A stretch of DNA of 64,000 nt from Panorpa germanica (taxonomy: Eukaryota > Arthropoda > Insecta > Mecoptera > Panorpidae): the NCBI GenBank assembly GCA_963678705.1, contig OY783204.1:22454759-22518758 (forward strand), in the 5' to 3' direction. Shown piece by piece: positions 1-11,300 of the stretch; position 1 is the first letter of the stretch, and each line of letters opens with the position of its first letter. A program made the position numbers and the translations under genes. A model generated the notes under the pieces. That model did no database searches and was not told where the DNA came from. It worked only from the letters and a program-made list of their open reading frames with translations.

Positions 1-651
1 AACTTTCTGCTATTTTGACCCTCCCCTTCCTTGTTGTGATGTCACACATTTCAATTAGGATAAATGAACTTTTCCTTTTTGTAAATTTATATTTTTTCCG
101 AAAGTTGCCTATTTTTTAACTTACTGCACATTGCAATTCAAACAATTTTTTTGATATAGCCAGTCACAGAAATTTATACTTTTTCCCAAAAATTACCATT
201 TTCTTTAACTCTTTTTTTATAATTTCTTTCAACATTTTCAACTGCATGTGACGTCACTACGCTTCTGCCTTCAAATGAAATTAAAATACGTTAAAATGTT
301 TTTAAATGCACCTTTTAAAAACATACAATTTAAGATTGGATCATTAAATTAAAACTTAAATAAAAATTAAATCCAATGAGTTTAATGCATATAATTCTAT
401 CTTCGTCGCAAAAAGATAAAGACAAGACTATATGAATAAACTGAACAAACCGAGATAACGTTAATCATTCTGTCTTAAACCAACTTGTCCCAAATGTGAA
501 CATTTTCAAGTGAATGTGTTCACAGTCGGTTTGAGTCTCGGATGTTCTTAAAAATATTTGTTTTACTAATTAGAATTTTAAAATTCGTTTTCTTGTACCA
601 GTATTTAAATACTTTACGTTCATTGTCCTTGTAAGGCTCTTACAAGTAATA
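1..651. other. Upstream flank of gene A
   Basis: AT-rich non-coding DNA. A TATTTAAAT motif at 602-610 lies about 45 bases before the first ATG of gene A and could be a TATA-like element. TGATGTCACAC near 37-47 and TGACGTCAC near 248-256 are CRE-like palindromic cores, and similar patches recur near 5460-5590, 19525-19665 and 42430, so they may belong to an old repeat. No ORF here joins the downstream exon in the right phase. Confidence 0.4.
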
Positions 652-2475
652 ATGGGTACATTACTGACTAACATTTCTTACTTCACAGAAAGCAGACAAT
701 ATATAAATGGAGACAACGAATCATCACAAATGATTGTGAATGACTATGGAAATAACAGGACAATATTAAACTCCACACATCGAACTGGAAAGAACTTGTT
801 TGGTGTCCTTGGATTTCTCACAGGATATCGTTTGGGTCAAGGATATGGAGCTAATTCACAAGGAAATTTAAATCTATTTGGAAAAATGTTTAACGGAGCT
901 CTACATTTGGCATACAGTAAAGCAGGAGTTTCTGATCAATTCGGTCAACAATTCCAATCCGATTATCCATCACTTTATCCCACTTATCCTTATTCTAATT
1001 ATCCTTATTTCTATCCTCAGTATAATAACCCACAAATTCCAGGTTTTCCTTTACCATACCATGCACCGAATCCACAACATCCAGTACCAATTCCGCCACA
1101 GTTTCCTCCTCCGCAGTTTCCTCCTCCATTACCACCAATACCACAACTGCCACCACCTCATTTTCCTTTCCCAACTGGACCTTCTTATCCTATTCCTCCT
1201 GGTTATCCAGGACATCCCCAGTATCCTATTTATCCTACACATCCAACTACAGCACAATATTATCCTGCGCCAACAAACAACCCTCCCTTAACATCCCCCG
1301 CTAATCAACAGCAGATTGTGAACATTCATGAACCCCTAAATGCAAACGATCCACCGCAAGAAAATTACCAGGTGATAGATATTTATTTAAGAAAGCTTCA
1401 ATTAGAAAATCTTTTAAATGAAGCTATATACAAATAGTATTGTTGTACATTCTCGAACATTTCGTTTGATCTATTTGTTGGTAGAGGGAGCACAATTATA
1501 AATTACATAAGTGTAATGTTTTAGGAGGTGCGGGATAAAAATCGACAATCAATTATCAATAGAATAAACGAGCCTGGAGGAGGTCCCTTAGTCCGCGGAG
1601 GAGGGGAAGGAAATGACGAAGTCGTGTATCCAGATGATAACGATAATGATTATGTTGATAACGATGATTCGGAGAACAGGAATTCATCTGTAGAGTCATC
1701 TGAAGTAATCTATAGGCCAGTTAACCGAAAGACCCGACCACAAAAAGCGAAGAAAGATGAAAGAGTAACTCAGTTAAAATTAGATGGTTCATCTAAGGGA
1801 GAAAAAGGAGGTGCTAAGAAACCTCCCAGGGTTGTTAATGGAAATGATATCATTCTACAAATAGCTGATGGAAAGCCTTCTCGACCAGTGATGAAGAAAC
1901 CAGGAAATGATACCGACACTGATACTGATGGTGATGATGATGAAGAAACAGATGATGATGAGGACGAAGATACAGATGATGATAATGATCTAACAACAAA
2001 TAATCCCCAAATACAAACACCACCAGCAACGACAACGGAAATACCCAGACCTTTTATACCTGGAACAGATATGCCTGAGATACCTGACAAGACCGATATA
2101 CCTGAAATTCCAGACCCGGAACAACGTCCACCTGATATAAACACAATGGCACCATTTTTAGGTTATGGTCCACCCAATGGAAACGAGAACATCAGTATTA
2201 CGAATCCTCATGATGACTTCCACAGTGATTTTCGACCAACTTATCCTTATCTCTTCGATAATTATATTCCTGCGCAGTATCAGAGTCATCCTATAAAGAT
2301 TGTTGATCCCCACGCCCTGGAGGTTCAGGATGAACACAAACCTTGGGCTTACCATGTTCCTGATGGAGGTCGTTACAGTGACAGCTTCCCCAGTAGGGGT
2401 AACGATCATAGCTACAGTCCTCAGTACAATCACTTCGATTCCTTTGAGTTCAGAAAATCTAAATCGCCCAAATAA
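652..2475 (+). CDS. Gene A: Pro/Tyr-rich then acidic low-complexity protein, two exons
   Basis: I do not recognise this gene. The exons are 652-1371 and 1525-2475, joined in phase 0 by a short intron (donor CAG/GTGATA at 1372, acceptor TGTTTTAG ending at 1524), giving about 556 residues if translation starts at 652. Residues about 35-95 are Gly/Asn-rich with a GKNLFGVLGFLTGYRLGQGY stretch. Residues about 103-216 are dominated by Pro, Tyr and Phe with repeated YPxYP and PPQFPPP motifs. The second exon has a basic patch, then an almost pure Asp/Thr/Glu run at about residues 367-396, then Pro/Glu-Ile-Pro repeats. No signal peptide follows Met 652. A good branch point and acceptor (CTGACTAAC, then TTCACAG ending at 688) suggests the first coding exon may lie further 5', entering at 689 in phase 1. 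Most of the protein is probably disordered and may be extracellular; that is inference. Confidence 0.75.
1372..1524 (+). other. Intron of gene A
   Basis: This is a 153-base GT-AG intron. The exon 1 frame reads on 66 bases into it before a stop, while the downstream exon opens in the same phase with no ATG, so splicing explains the two adjacent ORFs better than two genes. Confidence 0.75.
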
Positions 2476-2890
2476 TTAGGATTCTTTAAATTCATCTCTT
2501 TTTATAATAATGTTTTCTGCATTTTTCACATTCTGCAATAATGATTATTCCTTTATTTTTTTAATTACCAAGTGGGTTGGATGGTCGCATTCATTACAAC
2601 AATCAATTTAAAAGCATGCAAGTTATTTTTATTTTGATTTAAATTGTTTTCCTTCATTTAGGTTATTATCTATGTAGGTTAAACTTCGTCTAAACCATTG
2701 GATGCTTCAAATATGTAATTGAATTTTTGTTAATGTTATTTTAAATGTCTGTACTATAATTATTAATCATTTTTTACAAACACATACGTTTTTATAAATG
2801 AAATCAAAGTTTACATTAGTATCATAATGTTTTCATATTTTGTATACACGTAGAATTAAATAATATTTATCAATAAATAAAATTAGTTTT
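2476..2890 (+). terminator. 3' UTR and poly(A) signals of gene A
   Basis: AT-rich sequence with overlapping AATAAA hexamers at 2872-2877 and 2876-2881, about 400 bases past the stop codon. These are the first good tandem signals on this strand. Confidence 0.5.
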
Positions 2891-3295
2891 ATATTAATCA
2901 CAATTTTTTATAACCTCTGTTTGTAACTATATTTATAAATAGTATATTTACTACAATATATACCTTTTTTTATTTCTTTTCAGTTTTCTTGGTTCTAATT
3001 TCCTCATAATTTAAAAAAGCACATAATTTCTACTAGCTCAAGAAAGAGAAGACCGATATTTCTAATTTAAATAGCAACGCCATTAAAATATTTTACCTTT
3101 TTCCGTATATTTCTCTTTTAGGATTATATCTTATCATTCCTAGTTACCTATTTTTAAGGTCAGTTTGATGTAAACTATTTTACCTAATATACAACATTCT
3201 AACCAATTTTATTACTTTTTGGAAATTAATTGATTCTTTTACGGAAAAAAAACACTACAAATTTTTACTATCTTTATCATACGATATATAAAATG
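2891..3295. other. Gene-free AT-rich stretch
   Basis: I see no gene, RNA or recognisable element here. Confidence 0.5.
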
Positions 3296-3405
3296 TTTCA
3301 ATAAGAGCGGTCATTTTGCATCAATAGAAAAACAAAATATTTTCGTGAAAAGTGGTGATACTTTTACTTTAATCTACAGTACAAACTCTGAGGTTATTCA
3401 AATAT
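3296..3405 (+). repeat. Dispersed repeat R-A, copy 1
   Basis: About 110 bases opening with TTTCAATAAGAGCGGTCATT match 12137-12250 closely, including CAATAGAAAAAC and ACTCTGAGGTTA blocks. No ORF or terminal repeat is visible. The family is unknown. Confidence 0.6.
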
Positions 3406-3441
3406 CATTCATTTTCTATGGGCACTACAATTCCTAGTCAT

Positions 3442-3967
3442 CATAGCTTAGAGCATATATATATGAAGTGTGAATAGCCTATGTTTCCTATAGATTAAAA
3501 AAGTGTCCAAAATGTGTGCGAGAGAGAAAGTTATATGTTCCTATATATTCTCTATGCGCATGTGTCGAAAGTGACAGCTGCATATATATATTAAATATTA
3601 ATATTCTATTAAGATATAATAAATATTAAATATGTAAAGAAGAAATGTTTAAAGTTTGTCGGTAAAATAGTGACCGTTCAGTGAAAACATATACTCCTGA
3701 ACTCCATAGATTGCACTGTATTGATATTTGAAGTGAACAGAACTCACGTTTGTAGTTATATTTTTATTTATATTTATACATATGTACAATATTCTACATC
3801 AATATAATATCATATTTAACAACTGTCACGTATTATATCTAGACAGCTCTGACTTGAGAACTGTCACTTTCGACGGAACAAATAGGAACATATACCTTTC
3901 TCTCTCGCACACATTTTAGACACACTTTCAGGTCTAGCATTCTCTCTCCATATATATATGCTCTAAG
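3442..3967. mobile_element. Foldback MITE-like element
   Basis: The ends form long imperfect inverted arms: CTTAGAGCATATATATATG at 3447 mirrors the reverse complement ending at 3967. The arms continue for about 110 bases (AATGTGTGCGAGAGAGAAAG at about 3513 against its complement near 3900). It is flanked by AGTCAT at 3436-3441 and 3968-3973, which occurs only once in the duplicate unit near 4133. No transposase is seen, so it is non-autonomous and its superfamily is unresolved. Confidence 0.65.
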
Positions 3968-4224
3968 AGTCATAGGCTAGAAATGATTTACTTTTTTTAT
4001 TTTATGACTATTTTTTAATTTTGATTTATTTTATTAGTCATGATGCTATTAAACTATTTGTTTAGGTTTATTATTGTATTATGTTATTCTTAAGAGGTAC
4101 CTAAGCTACATTTTCTGTGGGCACTACACCTGCGAGTCATAGGCTAGAAATGACTAATTTTAAGCTTTGTTTTATTCTATTAGTCATGATGTCATTAAGG
4201 TCTGCATTTAGTTTCATGATTGTT

Positions 4225-4340
4225 TTTCTCTTTTTTTTATTTATTTCTTTATTTGCTTTGACTTTTATTTGTCATAACCACCATCAAACATTTATACATA
4301 TTTCGCATTTTATAATTCTATTTTACAAATTTCTAAATAT
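4225..4340 (+). repeat. Dispersed repeat R-B, copy 1
   Basis: A block with TTTGACTTTTATTTGTCATA and ACAAATTTCTAAATAT matches 20155-20280, which lies in an intron of gene B, at roughly 80% by eye. It resembles a relic of an interspersed repeat. Confidence 0.5.
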
Positions 4341-4360
4341 ATTTTCATTATTGTATTAGG

Positions 4361-5732
4361 TTATTTTTGGGAGATAATCTACATTTTATATGTGTGTTAC
4401 AAACCCTAATTCCTCGTATTAAATATATCTTATTTATATCATAATAATGGGTTATGTTTTGTTTTTTTTTAAATTTTGACTTGCAAATTATAAATTATTT
4501 ATTTAAAATATTAGCCTAAAACACTTTTAAATATTAAATTCAACAAGTATAAAGTCATTTCAACGGTTTTACTCAACTAGCACTAGCTCATTTTTGAACT
4601 TTTTGTCTACTTCAGCGACGTCTGTATCTATGTTACTAAACCTTGCTTAATTAATATTTAATAATAACTTAAAAAACTATATAATGCAATCCTGTCTCTT
4701 GTGACAGACGTATTTACAAAAAATAATTAAATTTAACTTGTATCGCAAATATGCAGATCTTAAAATGAATCAAATTTTCTAAAAACATATATAAAGAGTT
4801 ATTGTATTGACTTAATTAATAGTATTTGTGTTAAATTTCCCATAACATGTGAAATATAAAGTAACATTGACCAATTTAAATGTAATGATCATTTTAATCC
4901 AATTTATACATATTTAAATTTCAAAATATTTGAAAATAAAAGAATGCCGATAGACGCTAGTAATAAATATATTATTCCAGAAATAATCATAAATAAATTC
5001 ACATCCTGCTATTTCAGTTATACCAAAAATTAATTATCGGAATTGTCGAAAGGAAGAACAACCATATCATTTTAGATAAGCATACCGTGTCAATTTTATG
5101 AACTCTGTCACGACATCAGACATTCCGAAATAAATCACTGACATTCCAATCCAACTAAAGGATTGATCCCAATTCTAAATTGAAAAGTACATCGTACTTT
5201 TGACGTATCCTTGTCGGTAAGAAAATAAAATTGTAAATTACTAAGCCAGCATACCTTCGCTCAACTAGGAAATATACTTTATAAATATTAATGCTCCAAA
5301 ATTTCTAATACTAGAATATAAAACTTGGCAGTTGCTAACATTATGTAAAATTAAGTACAGGTTGTGAAAAATAAAGAATTGAAGATATTTATATTAAATA
5401 TAATAATTTATGTGTATTACGGATCATCCATCACACATCTTGCTGCATATTGTGAACTGTTATGATGTCACTCATATGACAAATAAACAAATTTCTTTTT
5501 GGTCTAGGTTCTTTGTTGAATGACGAATTGTAGATTTCATGTGACATCATGAAACTTATGACTGCTCCCCTTTCCTTGTTAAGGATTGTCACATATTGTA
5601 CGCCTGGCCGCTCCTGGGGCCCCTGGATTGCTTCGAATTCTTGGATAAAAAATCAATTTGATTACTAAGTCGACTATTCTAAGTACCCAAAATTTACATC
5701 TCACTTCTACTATATAGTTCTCCTTCTTTCCT
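4361..5732. other. Gene-free stretch
   Basis: AT-rich non-coding DNA without a credible ORF. Near 5455-5600 it carries CATGTGACATCATG and CCCCTTTCCTTGTT patches like those at 1-60, and a small GC-rich island at 5600-5630. Confidence 0.4.
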
Positions 5733-5994
5733 CCCAGTAAACAATTTGGTGAAGTGTCTTATTTTATGAAGTTTCTATCACTATTTCACTTCAATTATAG
5801 TTCGCATCAACTTTATCTTCATTTGTATTCCAACAGGTGGAGTGATTCCGTCATCTGTAGCCGATAAAACAGACATTTCATTTGAACGATTGTGAGAAAC
5901 TGAACTTTAAATGAACTCTTTCATGACAAAAAATCATACGCATCTCCAATATGATGTCAAAGTGACTCCAACATGCTCCAAAATGTTTACTGGG
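5733..5994 (+). mobile_element. MITE, CCCAGTAAACA family, copy 1
   Basis: A 262-base element opens with CCCAGTAAACAATTTGG and closes with CCAAAATGTTTACTGGG, an imperfect inverted pair of about 17 bases. Its interior matches 33829-34081 almost base for base, and 45925-46152 in reverse. No coding capacity. A target duplication is not obvious. Confidence 0.8.
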
Positions 5995-6283
5995 CTGTGA
6001 CATAATTAATGGTAACCCCTAAGCAAATTCAAAATAAAAGAACCAGACAATTTAAGGGTGAAACATGAAATTGAAACTCAAACTTAAAATTAAAAAAGTA
6101 GGTGAAAATGGTTCCTAATGATTTCATCACAAAAAATCTTATAGTATCATATAAAAACTGTTTTGACCCTGGATTTACATTTGATAGAATCGACAATAGG
6201 TAGAATAGAATATATAGTATTTATTATCAAATTTTTTTAAAAAATTTAAGTAAGTAAATATTTATTTATTAATTAAATAATAG
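5995..6283. other. Gene-free spacer
   Basis: AT-rich, no feature seen. Confidence 0.4.
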
Positions 6284-6380
6284 ATGACACAGTGGGCGAG
6301 AGCGTTGGTACCTGACGATGACTGCTGTGTCTTCGGGTTATATTTTCTGGGTTTGCTTTTGATTAAGTTAAATTGATTAT
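6284..6380 (+). mobile_element. SINE relic, tRNA-derived family, copy 1
   Basis: GACACAGTGGGCGAGAGCG, then GACTGCTGTGTCTTCGGGTT, then ATTTTCTGGGTTTG match the SINE at 57733-58030. The block that carries the B box in that copy is absent here. The head has an A-box-like CAGTGGGCGAGAGC. No target duplication is visible. Confidence 0.6.
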
Positions 6381-6584
6381 TTACACACATAATCATAAAC
6401 GCAGCTCACATGCAGGATGCTTTCGGTTCGGTGCTTGTTAACTTTTATAAATCTACCCATATACAATTTTAAAACTCTAATTATTTATTTATAATTTTCT
6501 TTGCATGTCTCTCATTATCAAAAATACTTACTTACAATTTACATAAATTACACAAAGAACAAGAGCCTCGCAATAATCTGCCAC

Positions 6585-6660
6585 CCGGGGCCTCGTAATG
6601 GCTAAGGTCATCACACGTCTGGTCGCGTGTTGTGATCCTGGCTATATGTAGTTATATTTC
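6585..6660 (+). repeat. Possible second tRNA-like repeat
   Basis: GCCTCGTAATGGCTAAGG, then CACGTCTGGTCGCGTGTTGT, resembles the head of a tRNA-derived SINE, but a proper B box is missing and there is no second copy in the window. Confidence 0.25.
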
Positions 6661-7129
6661 AAAGTCTAGGTATTCCTTAAATTACTCAATTACAATACAT
6701 CAATTAGTCTATTTATGCTAATTTCTAAGCGAACAGCAAAACCTTTTTTTATTGCCACCTGACAGACACTATTAAGCCACTTTGAGTTTTCGACTAATAT
6801 TTTGCTATTTATTGTCCATCCCTTTGATAGTATCGGCAAATGGACAAAAGAGTGTGGTGGCACTTACTCAGTCCGACAGTTCGGGCTCCGGAAACAAAAA
6901 GGTATCTCCAGACGTGACTGCCGTCAGTCAATGAAATTATCAGGTTTTTATTATTTGAACATTCAATATTTATATTATTTATTTTTTCGAAGTTTCAACT
7001 TTTTTTTAATTTTTTTTTATTTATGTATTTTATTGTATAACATATTAAGTTTATTGTGCGAAAATTTGAAGTGAATTGGAGTAAAACTGTAGAAGATATA
7101 GAGTTTTAAGTCATCACCTCTTTGGTCTG

Positions 7130-7740
7130 CTTTTGTGTTACTTTGAAACTTTTAAACTCGTTTTCTCACACATAGCCTTTTCAGAGTCGGTGCCCTCTCT
7201 AGCTCAAAATCTACTAGACCGTTTTATTAGAAATTTGGCACACTCTTTCTTTACATAAATGCCCAGGTAACGCTGTCGACTTTATTTTTATTTTTTTTAT
7301 TTTAACGTATTTTAAAATAACAAAGTTTCTGATTTTTTTCATGAAAAATCGATATTTTGACTTTTAAGTGCTTTAACAAATTTAAAAATCAATAAAAAAA
7401 AAAACTCGACCGCGTTACCTGCAGAAACTTATCAACTAATGAAATCATTTTGGTTTTTCAATTTCAGAAAATCCAGTATTGAGTTATGAGTGGCACCGCA
7501 ATGTTACTTTTTTTTGTGACGTCTGCGGAGATTCGCTGTCAATGCCTCATTTCTCAATATATATTTATGAAAATTTTACAAAGTATTCTTCAAATGTTAT
7601 TTTATCATGTAGTAATTATAGAAATAATTATATATTAACTGTGTCGTCAAAAAACATTATCGAAAATATGCTTCTTTTTTATCGTTTTGACCTTAACCCC
7701 CCTCCCCTAATATATGATTTTGATGCCCCACTTTGAAGAA
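7130..7740 (+). repeat. Unclassified repeat-like block with internal inverted repeat
   Basis: The block contains an imperfect palindrome: CAGGTAACGCTGTCGAC near 7264 mirrors CTCGACCGCGTTACCTG near 7407, with poly-T and poly-A next to the arms. An open frame of 85 codons at 7479-7736 has no recognisable domain. The texture suggests an old DNA element, but I cannot name it. The 90-codon frame at 6802-7074 looks like chance. Confidence 0.35.
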
Positions 7741-7896
7741 AGTTGGAATATTTCCGATGCTGAGTCCTATCACTGACGACCTCATACTATGTCGATAGCA
7801 TTTATGAATTATTGAGTATGTGAGAACATAAGTGAAGAAATAAAATGTAAATCAAGAACAAATTATATTTGTTTAATTTAATAGATGAAATGAAAT

Positions 7897-7980
7897 ATGA
7901 CGGCACAGTGAGCGAGAGTTGATGCTTGATGAAAACTGTGTTTTCAGGAATATTTTCTGAGTTTGGTGATTGTTAAAATT
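7897..7980 (+). mobile_element. SINE relic, tRNA-derived family, copy 2
   Basis: GGCACAGTGAGCGAGAG, then ATTTTCTGAGTTTGGT is a diverged copy of the element at 6284. It too lacks the segment with the B box. Confidence 0.5.
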
Positions 7981-9270
7981 TAATTTAATTAATGAAGTAA
8001 AAGCTCACAAATATCATAAATTTATTAGGCGTACGTAAAATTAATCCATTTAAAAAAAATGAAATATTTGCTTTAAATAAAATTACTTAGAAACTTCAGT
8101 GAATATGTAATGATAGTACAAGTACAATCTGGTCTTGCATCAATATTGTTCTTATTAGCATATCAGAACATAATAGCGGCACCACTTTACTTCATGCTGT
8201 TTAATACATAACCGGTATTAATGACATGTAATTGGAACCTTTTAAATCTCCAGGAGGCGGTCGACCCAATAGAGTCTAGGTCCAGATGATGTTCAGACAA
8301 TATTTTGCAAATAAAACAATTTAAAAAAAAATAATATTTATAGCAAATTAGTTAAAATGGTCTAAATGGGTTAAAATGAGAGATACGAGACTGTGATTTT
8401 ACTGCGTACTGAGTATATTGCAATGGAACCCATATTACGGCTAGTCACGCGGTTTGGGTATGCTTATTTTATGGACAAGGATGATAAATTATAGTCGTAA
8501 ACGACGCAGCCGGCGAGACCGGTTATACTAACGGAGACCAAAGTTATATTTTTTTAAGGGGGTTCATGAGTTCATAAAATCGATTTTTTCATTTTTGCAT
8601 AAATTTATTCCTTAACATTTTTTTTTTAATATTTATTTTTTGAGTGTATCAACTATTGGTAGTTATTAGCACTTTAAATCAATATCACATTTTCATACAT
8701 TTTCTTATAACACATAACTTATACAATATATAATAATCCTTTTTTTTCCATATATCAGCTTTTTTCATTATTACATTCCAAATTACTCCATCGATGCTTC
8801 TCCAATCACCTCTTCATTCAACGTTCAACATCCGCATAATTTTTTTTGTTTCAGCATCTCGATGTGACACAGTAAAACGCGGTATAATTCCGGTCATAAC
8901 AGTAAATGTCGTATCAGCTGTCATCGTTTGATAGTGACTGTCGCACTACCACAACTAGATTAGATAATGATGTAACATTGCACACGGCTGAACAAAGACT
9001 GTGAAGTCAAAAGGCAAAGAATAGCAAAGAAAGAAAATAAAGATGCGCTAAGTAGCAGAGATGGCAATCATTTTAAAAAGCGTTTCATTGCCCAAATATT
9101 TAAAGATGAATGCCGCGTTTGCTCATGAAAGATGTAGAGTAAGGAAAACATTGTCATGGAGATGTTTCACAGCAATATCTTTTATTTACTATAAAGGTAA
9201 TTTGATAATTCAGCGGCTCTTTGAATTTCCCGCACAGCTCCCGCTAACTGACATCTATTAATTGACTACT
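7981..9270. other. Gene-free stretch
   Basis: I see no supportable gene. A somewhat GC-richer patch lies at 8380-8540, and the 66-codon frame at 9061-9261 has no family resemblance. Confidence 0.4.
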
Positions 9271-9272
9271 TT

Positions 9273-9525
9273 CAACTTTTGAGTAAGCTCCCCATGCAAG
9301 AATTCATTAATTGGGCCGCATATTCTCCAGATTTAGCACTTAGCAACTATTTCCTGTTTCCTGTAACATATTTGAGTCTAACAAAGAGTTCATCACTGAA
9401 ACAACGCGAACAAATTTTGAGGACCTCGAAGAAATCTATTATTTGGAAGGAATAAAAAAATTGTAAAAACGCTGTACTAAATGTATAGACCTTAAAGTAG
9501 ACTTTGTTGATAAATAAAGCGTTCT
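9273..9525 (+). mobile_element. mariner transposase relic, C-terminal part
   Basis: Reading in shifting frames, the sequence encodes AYSPDLALSNYFLF, then NFEDLEEIYYLEGIKKL, then RCTKCIDLKVDFVDK and a stop. These match the mariner C-terminus, which carries YSPDLAP with the third catalytic Asp and a KCIELKGDYVEK-like tail. Upstream parts of the transposase and the left inverted repeat are absent, so it is a dead fragment. The 60-codon frame on the opposite strand is a shadow. Confidence 0.75.
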
Positions 9526-9689
9526 TCAAAAAAAGTCACTGAATTATCAATCTACCATTAATACCAGAAATATAACTACTCAATCTACTGAGTGTAAGTC
9601 AAATATACTGAATTCTATAAACAAAAGTAAGCCTGGTATCATTTACTACAATATTATTTTAATTTATTTATACACAATTATATTTTCTA

Positions 9690-10035
9690 CAAGCTTGTTA
9701 GATTTTAAATTAACTCTTCAAAACCAGTGCTGGACGCAAATAAGTAGCAACAAATTAAGATTGATTAAGGAAAATACAAAAAAGTGGGAAACTTATTATC
9801 AAAGCAATAGACAATTCGATCCTCAGTGCAGCAACTGTCAGACACAAATAACAGTCCATTATCTACTAATAACCTGCAACGAACAAAACACAGCATCAGT
9901 GGTGAACTAAAGGATATGCTAAAGGACAAAGGATATATACATAATAACTCAAATTCTTAAATAAAAACAAACTAAGTCTCGCAGAAGAAAAATTAAAAAA
10001 CATCTTTTTTGATCCCAAACAAAATCAATAGCCTT
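9690..10035 (+). mobile_element. LINE family 2 tail, truncated and internally deleted
   Basis: An open frame contains LRLIKENTKKWETYYQSNRQ followed by CSNCQTQITVHYLLITC, a CxxC...H...C motif typical of the end of LINE ORF2 after RNase H in I/Jockey-like elements. Compared with 40808-41212 it lacks the RLRTRHTRLTQQHLM segment. It is 5'-truncated. Confidence 0.65.
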
Positions 10036-10164
10036 GTGAACTCATTATTTAAGGGTTGTTTTTTTAATTTTTAATTGAAATATAGATTAATATGTGGATA
10101 TTGACATTCTCATTCCTTTAAATATCCGAAAGTTGACAGTCATAGAGCTTTATCAATATAGCTT

Positions 10165-10290
10165 TACGTATGACGTCAGAGAAGAATTAACTAATCGGGT
10201 TTTTCTTTTGTCTCATAACAGTCGTATTATAAAAGTTGATGGGAGACACGAGATAGGGGTTATTAGTTAATGGCGTTACGACTGACGACT
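10165..10290. repeat. Imperfect inverted repeat
   Basis: TATGACGTCAGAG and GAATTAACTAATCGGG on the left are mirrored by TTATTAGTTAATGGCG and TTACGACTGACG on the right. This gives a degraded foldback of about 120 bases, possibly a small MITE relic. Confidence 0.3.
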
Positions 10291-11300
10291 TCAGATTTAT
10301 TTTTAATAACTTTGGATCTATTTATGAAGTAAAGGGTCAAATGATTTTAGTATCTCTTATAGTAGTGTGACTTATAAAAAAGAAATTGAAGTTTTATAGA
10401 TCACATTAAACCTTTTCTTGAGGTGAGATCTGCGACGCCTGGCGTGTCTTGGTACATAAACCAATTCGTCATTCTGGCGCTGTCTATACTGTCACCTGGC
10501 ATCCAAACTTTCGAACGTACCGACCATTAGTACCTGTATAAAATCTGATTATATTTTGAAGTGGGGTATATGGGTAATTCCATTTCACAGCACCGGAAGA
10601 TGCGATTACAAGTCTGTGTTTTATAATATGCACTATGTATGATGCAGACATCGTTTGAGTGCTTTTATTAAAGCCAGGCTCCATTGAGCTTCCAATGTAT
10701 TGTCTGATTGAGGAAGTGAAAGAATAAGTATGTTTACTCCGATGGCGCTAATATTGAAAATATTTAGACAGATCCTAAAATAAAAATACCGAGATTTACA
10801 ACCAAAACTACTTAGAAGTATAAAAACATTGTTTCTTTTTTAAACTTTGATCAAAAATATGACAACGTGGCGACTCTTTATCTCAGCTGTTATCAAGATA
10901 TCGAAATGATATAATAAATGTCTGTTCCAACTCATAAATGAAAGTAAACATGTTGAAAAAGTTTTTTTTGTGTCTGTTATGGTTGTAAAGTTAAAATTTA
11001 TTACTTCAAATATATATAATTATTTTTTAATTGCAAAAGTATACATAGTACAATACGAAAGATCGGTGGCGACTCATAATTGAACACAATTAGGTCCAGA
11101 CTTGAGGGAGAGCAGGCTCCACAAGAAAGGGGTCTCCAGAATAGAGATCAATGCATTTAAATAAATTTTTGAAAGACGTGACTGAAAAAAATTATTTCTT
11201 TTATTAGGAAAATAATTAGAGGCTTCCGCCCCTTTGTCTCCACACCTCTGAATGTGGCACTGAATACAATTGACATAATTGAGAAACACTGTCTCGCTAA
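10291..11300. other. Gene-free stretch
   Basis: No gene is supported. A moderately GC-rich patch at 10430-10690 has a 66-codon minus-strand frame without recognisable features. Confidence 0.35.

Larger units (their letters stand above)
3416..4360 (+). repeat. Partial tandem duplication holding a foldback insertion
   Basis: Two related units lie in tandem. Both contain GGGCACTAC, AGTCAT(A)GGCTAGAAATGA and TATTAGTCATGATG blocks; unit one starts near 3416 and unit two near 4113. Unit one is split by the foldback element at 3442-3967, and unit two serves as a natural empty-site reference. Confidence 0.65.

Noticed and set aside
542-630. Hydrophobic frame as signal-peptide exon of gene A
   Set aside because: Its GTAAGG donor leaves two bases, while the acceptor at 689 needs one, so joining them runs into a stop.
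878-1291. 137-codon frame overlapping gene A
   Set aside because: It is a shifted reading of the proline-rich exon, with no independent signal.
1770-2433. Three minus-strand ORFs (Ser/Val-rich and His-rich)
   Set aside because: They are antisense shadows of the Asp/Thr run and flanking codons of gene A.
3416-3970. CRISPR-like or satellite array
   Set aside because: The repeats are two inverted arms of a foldback element, not regularly spaced direct repeats.
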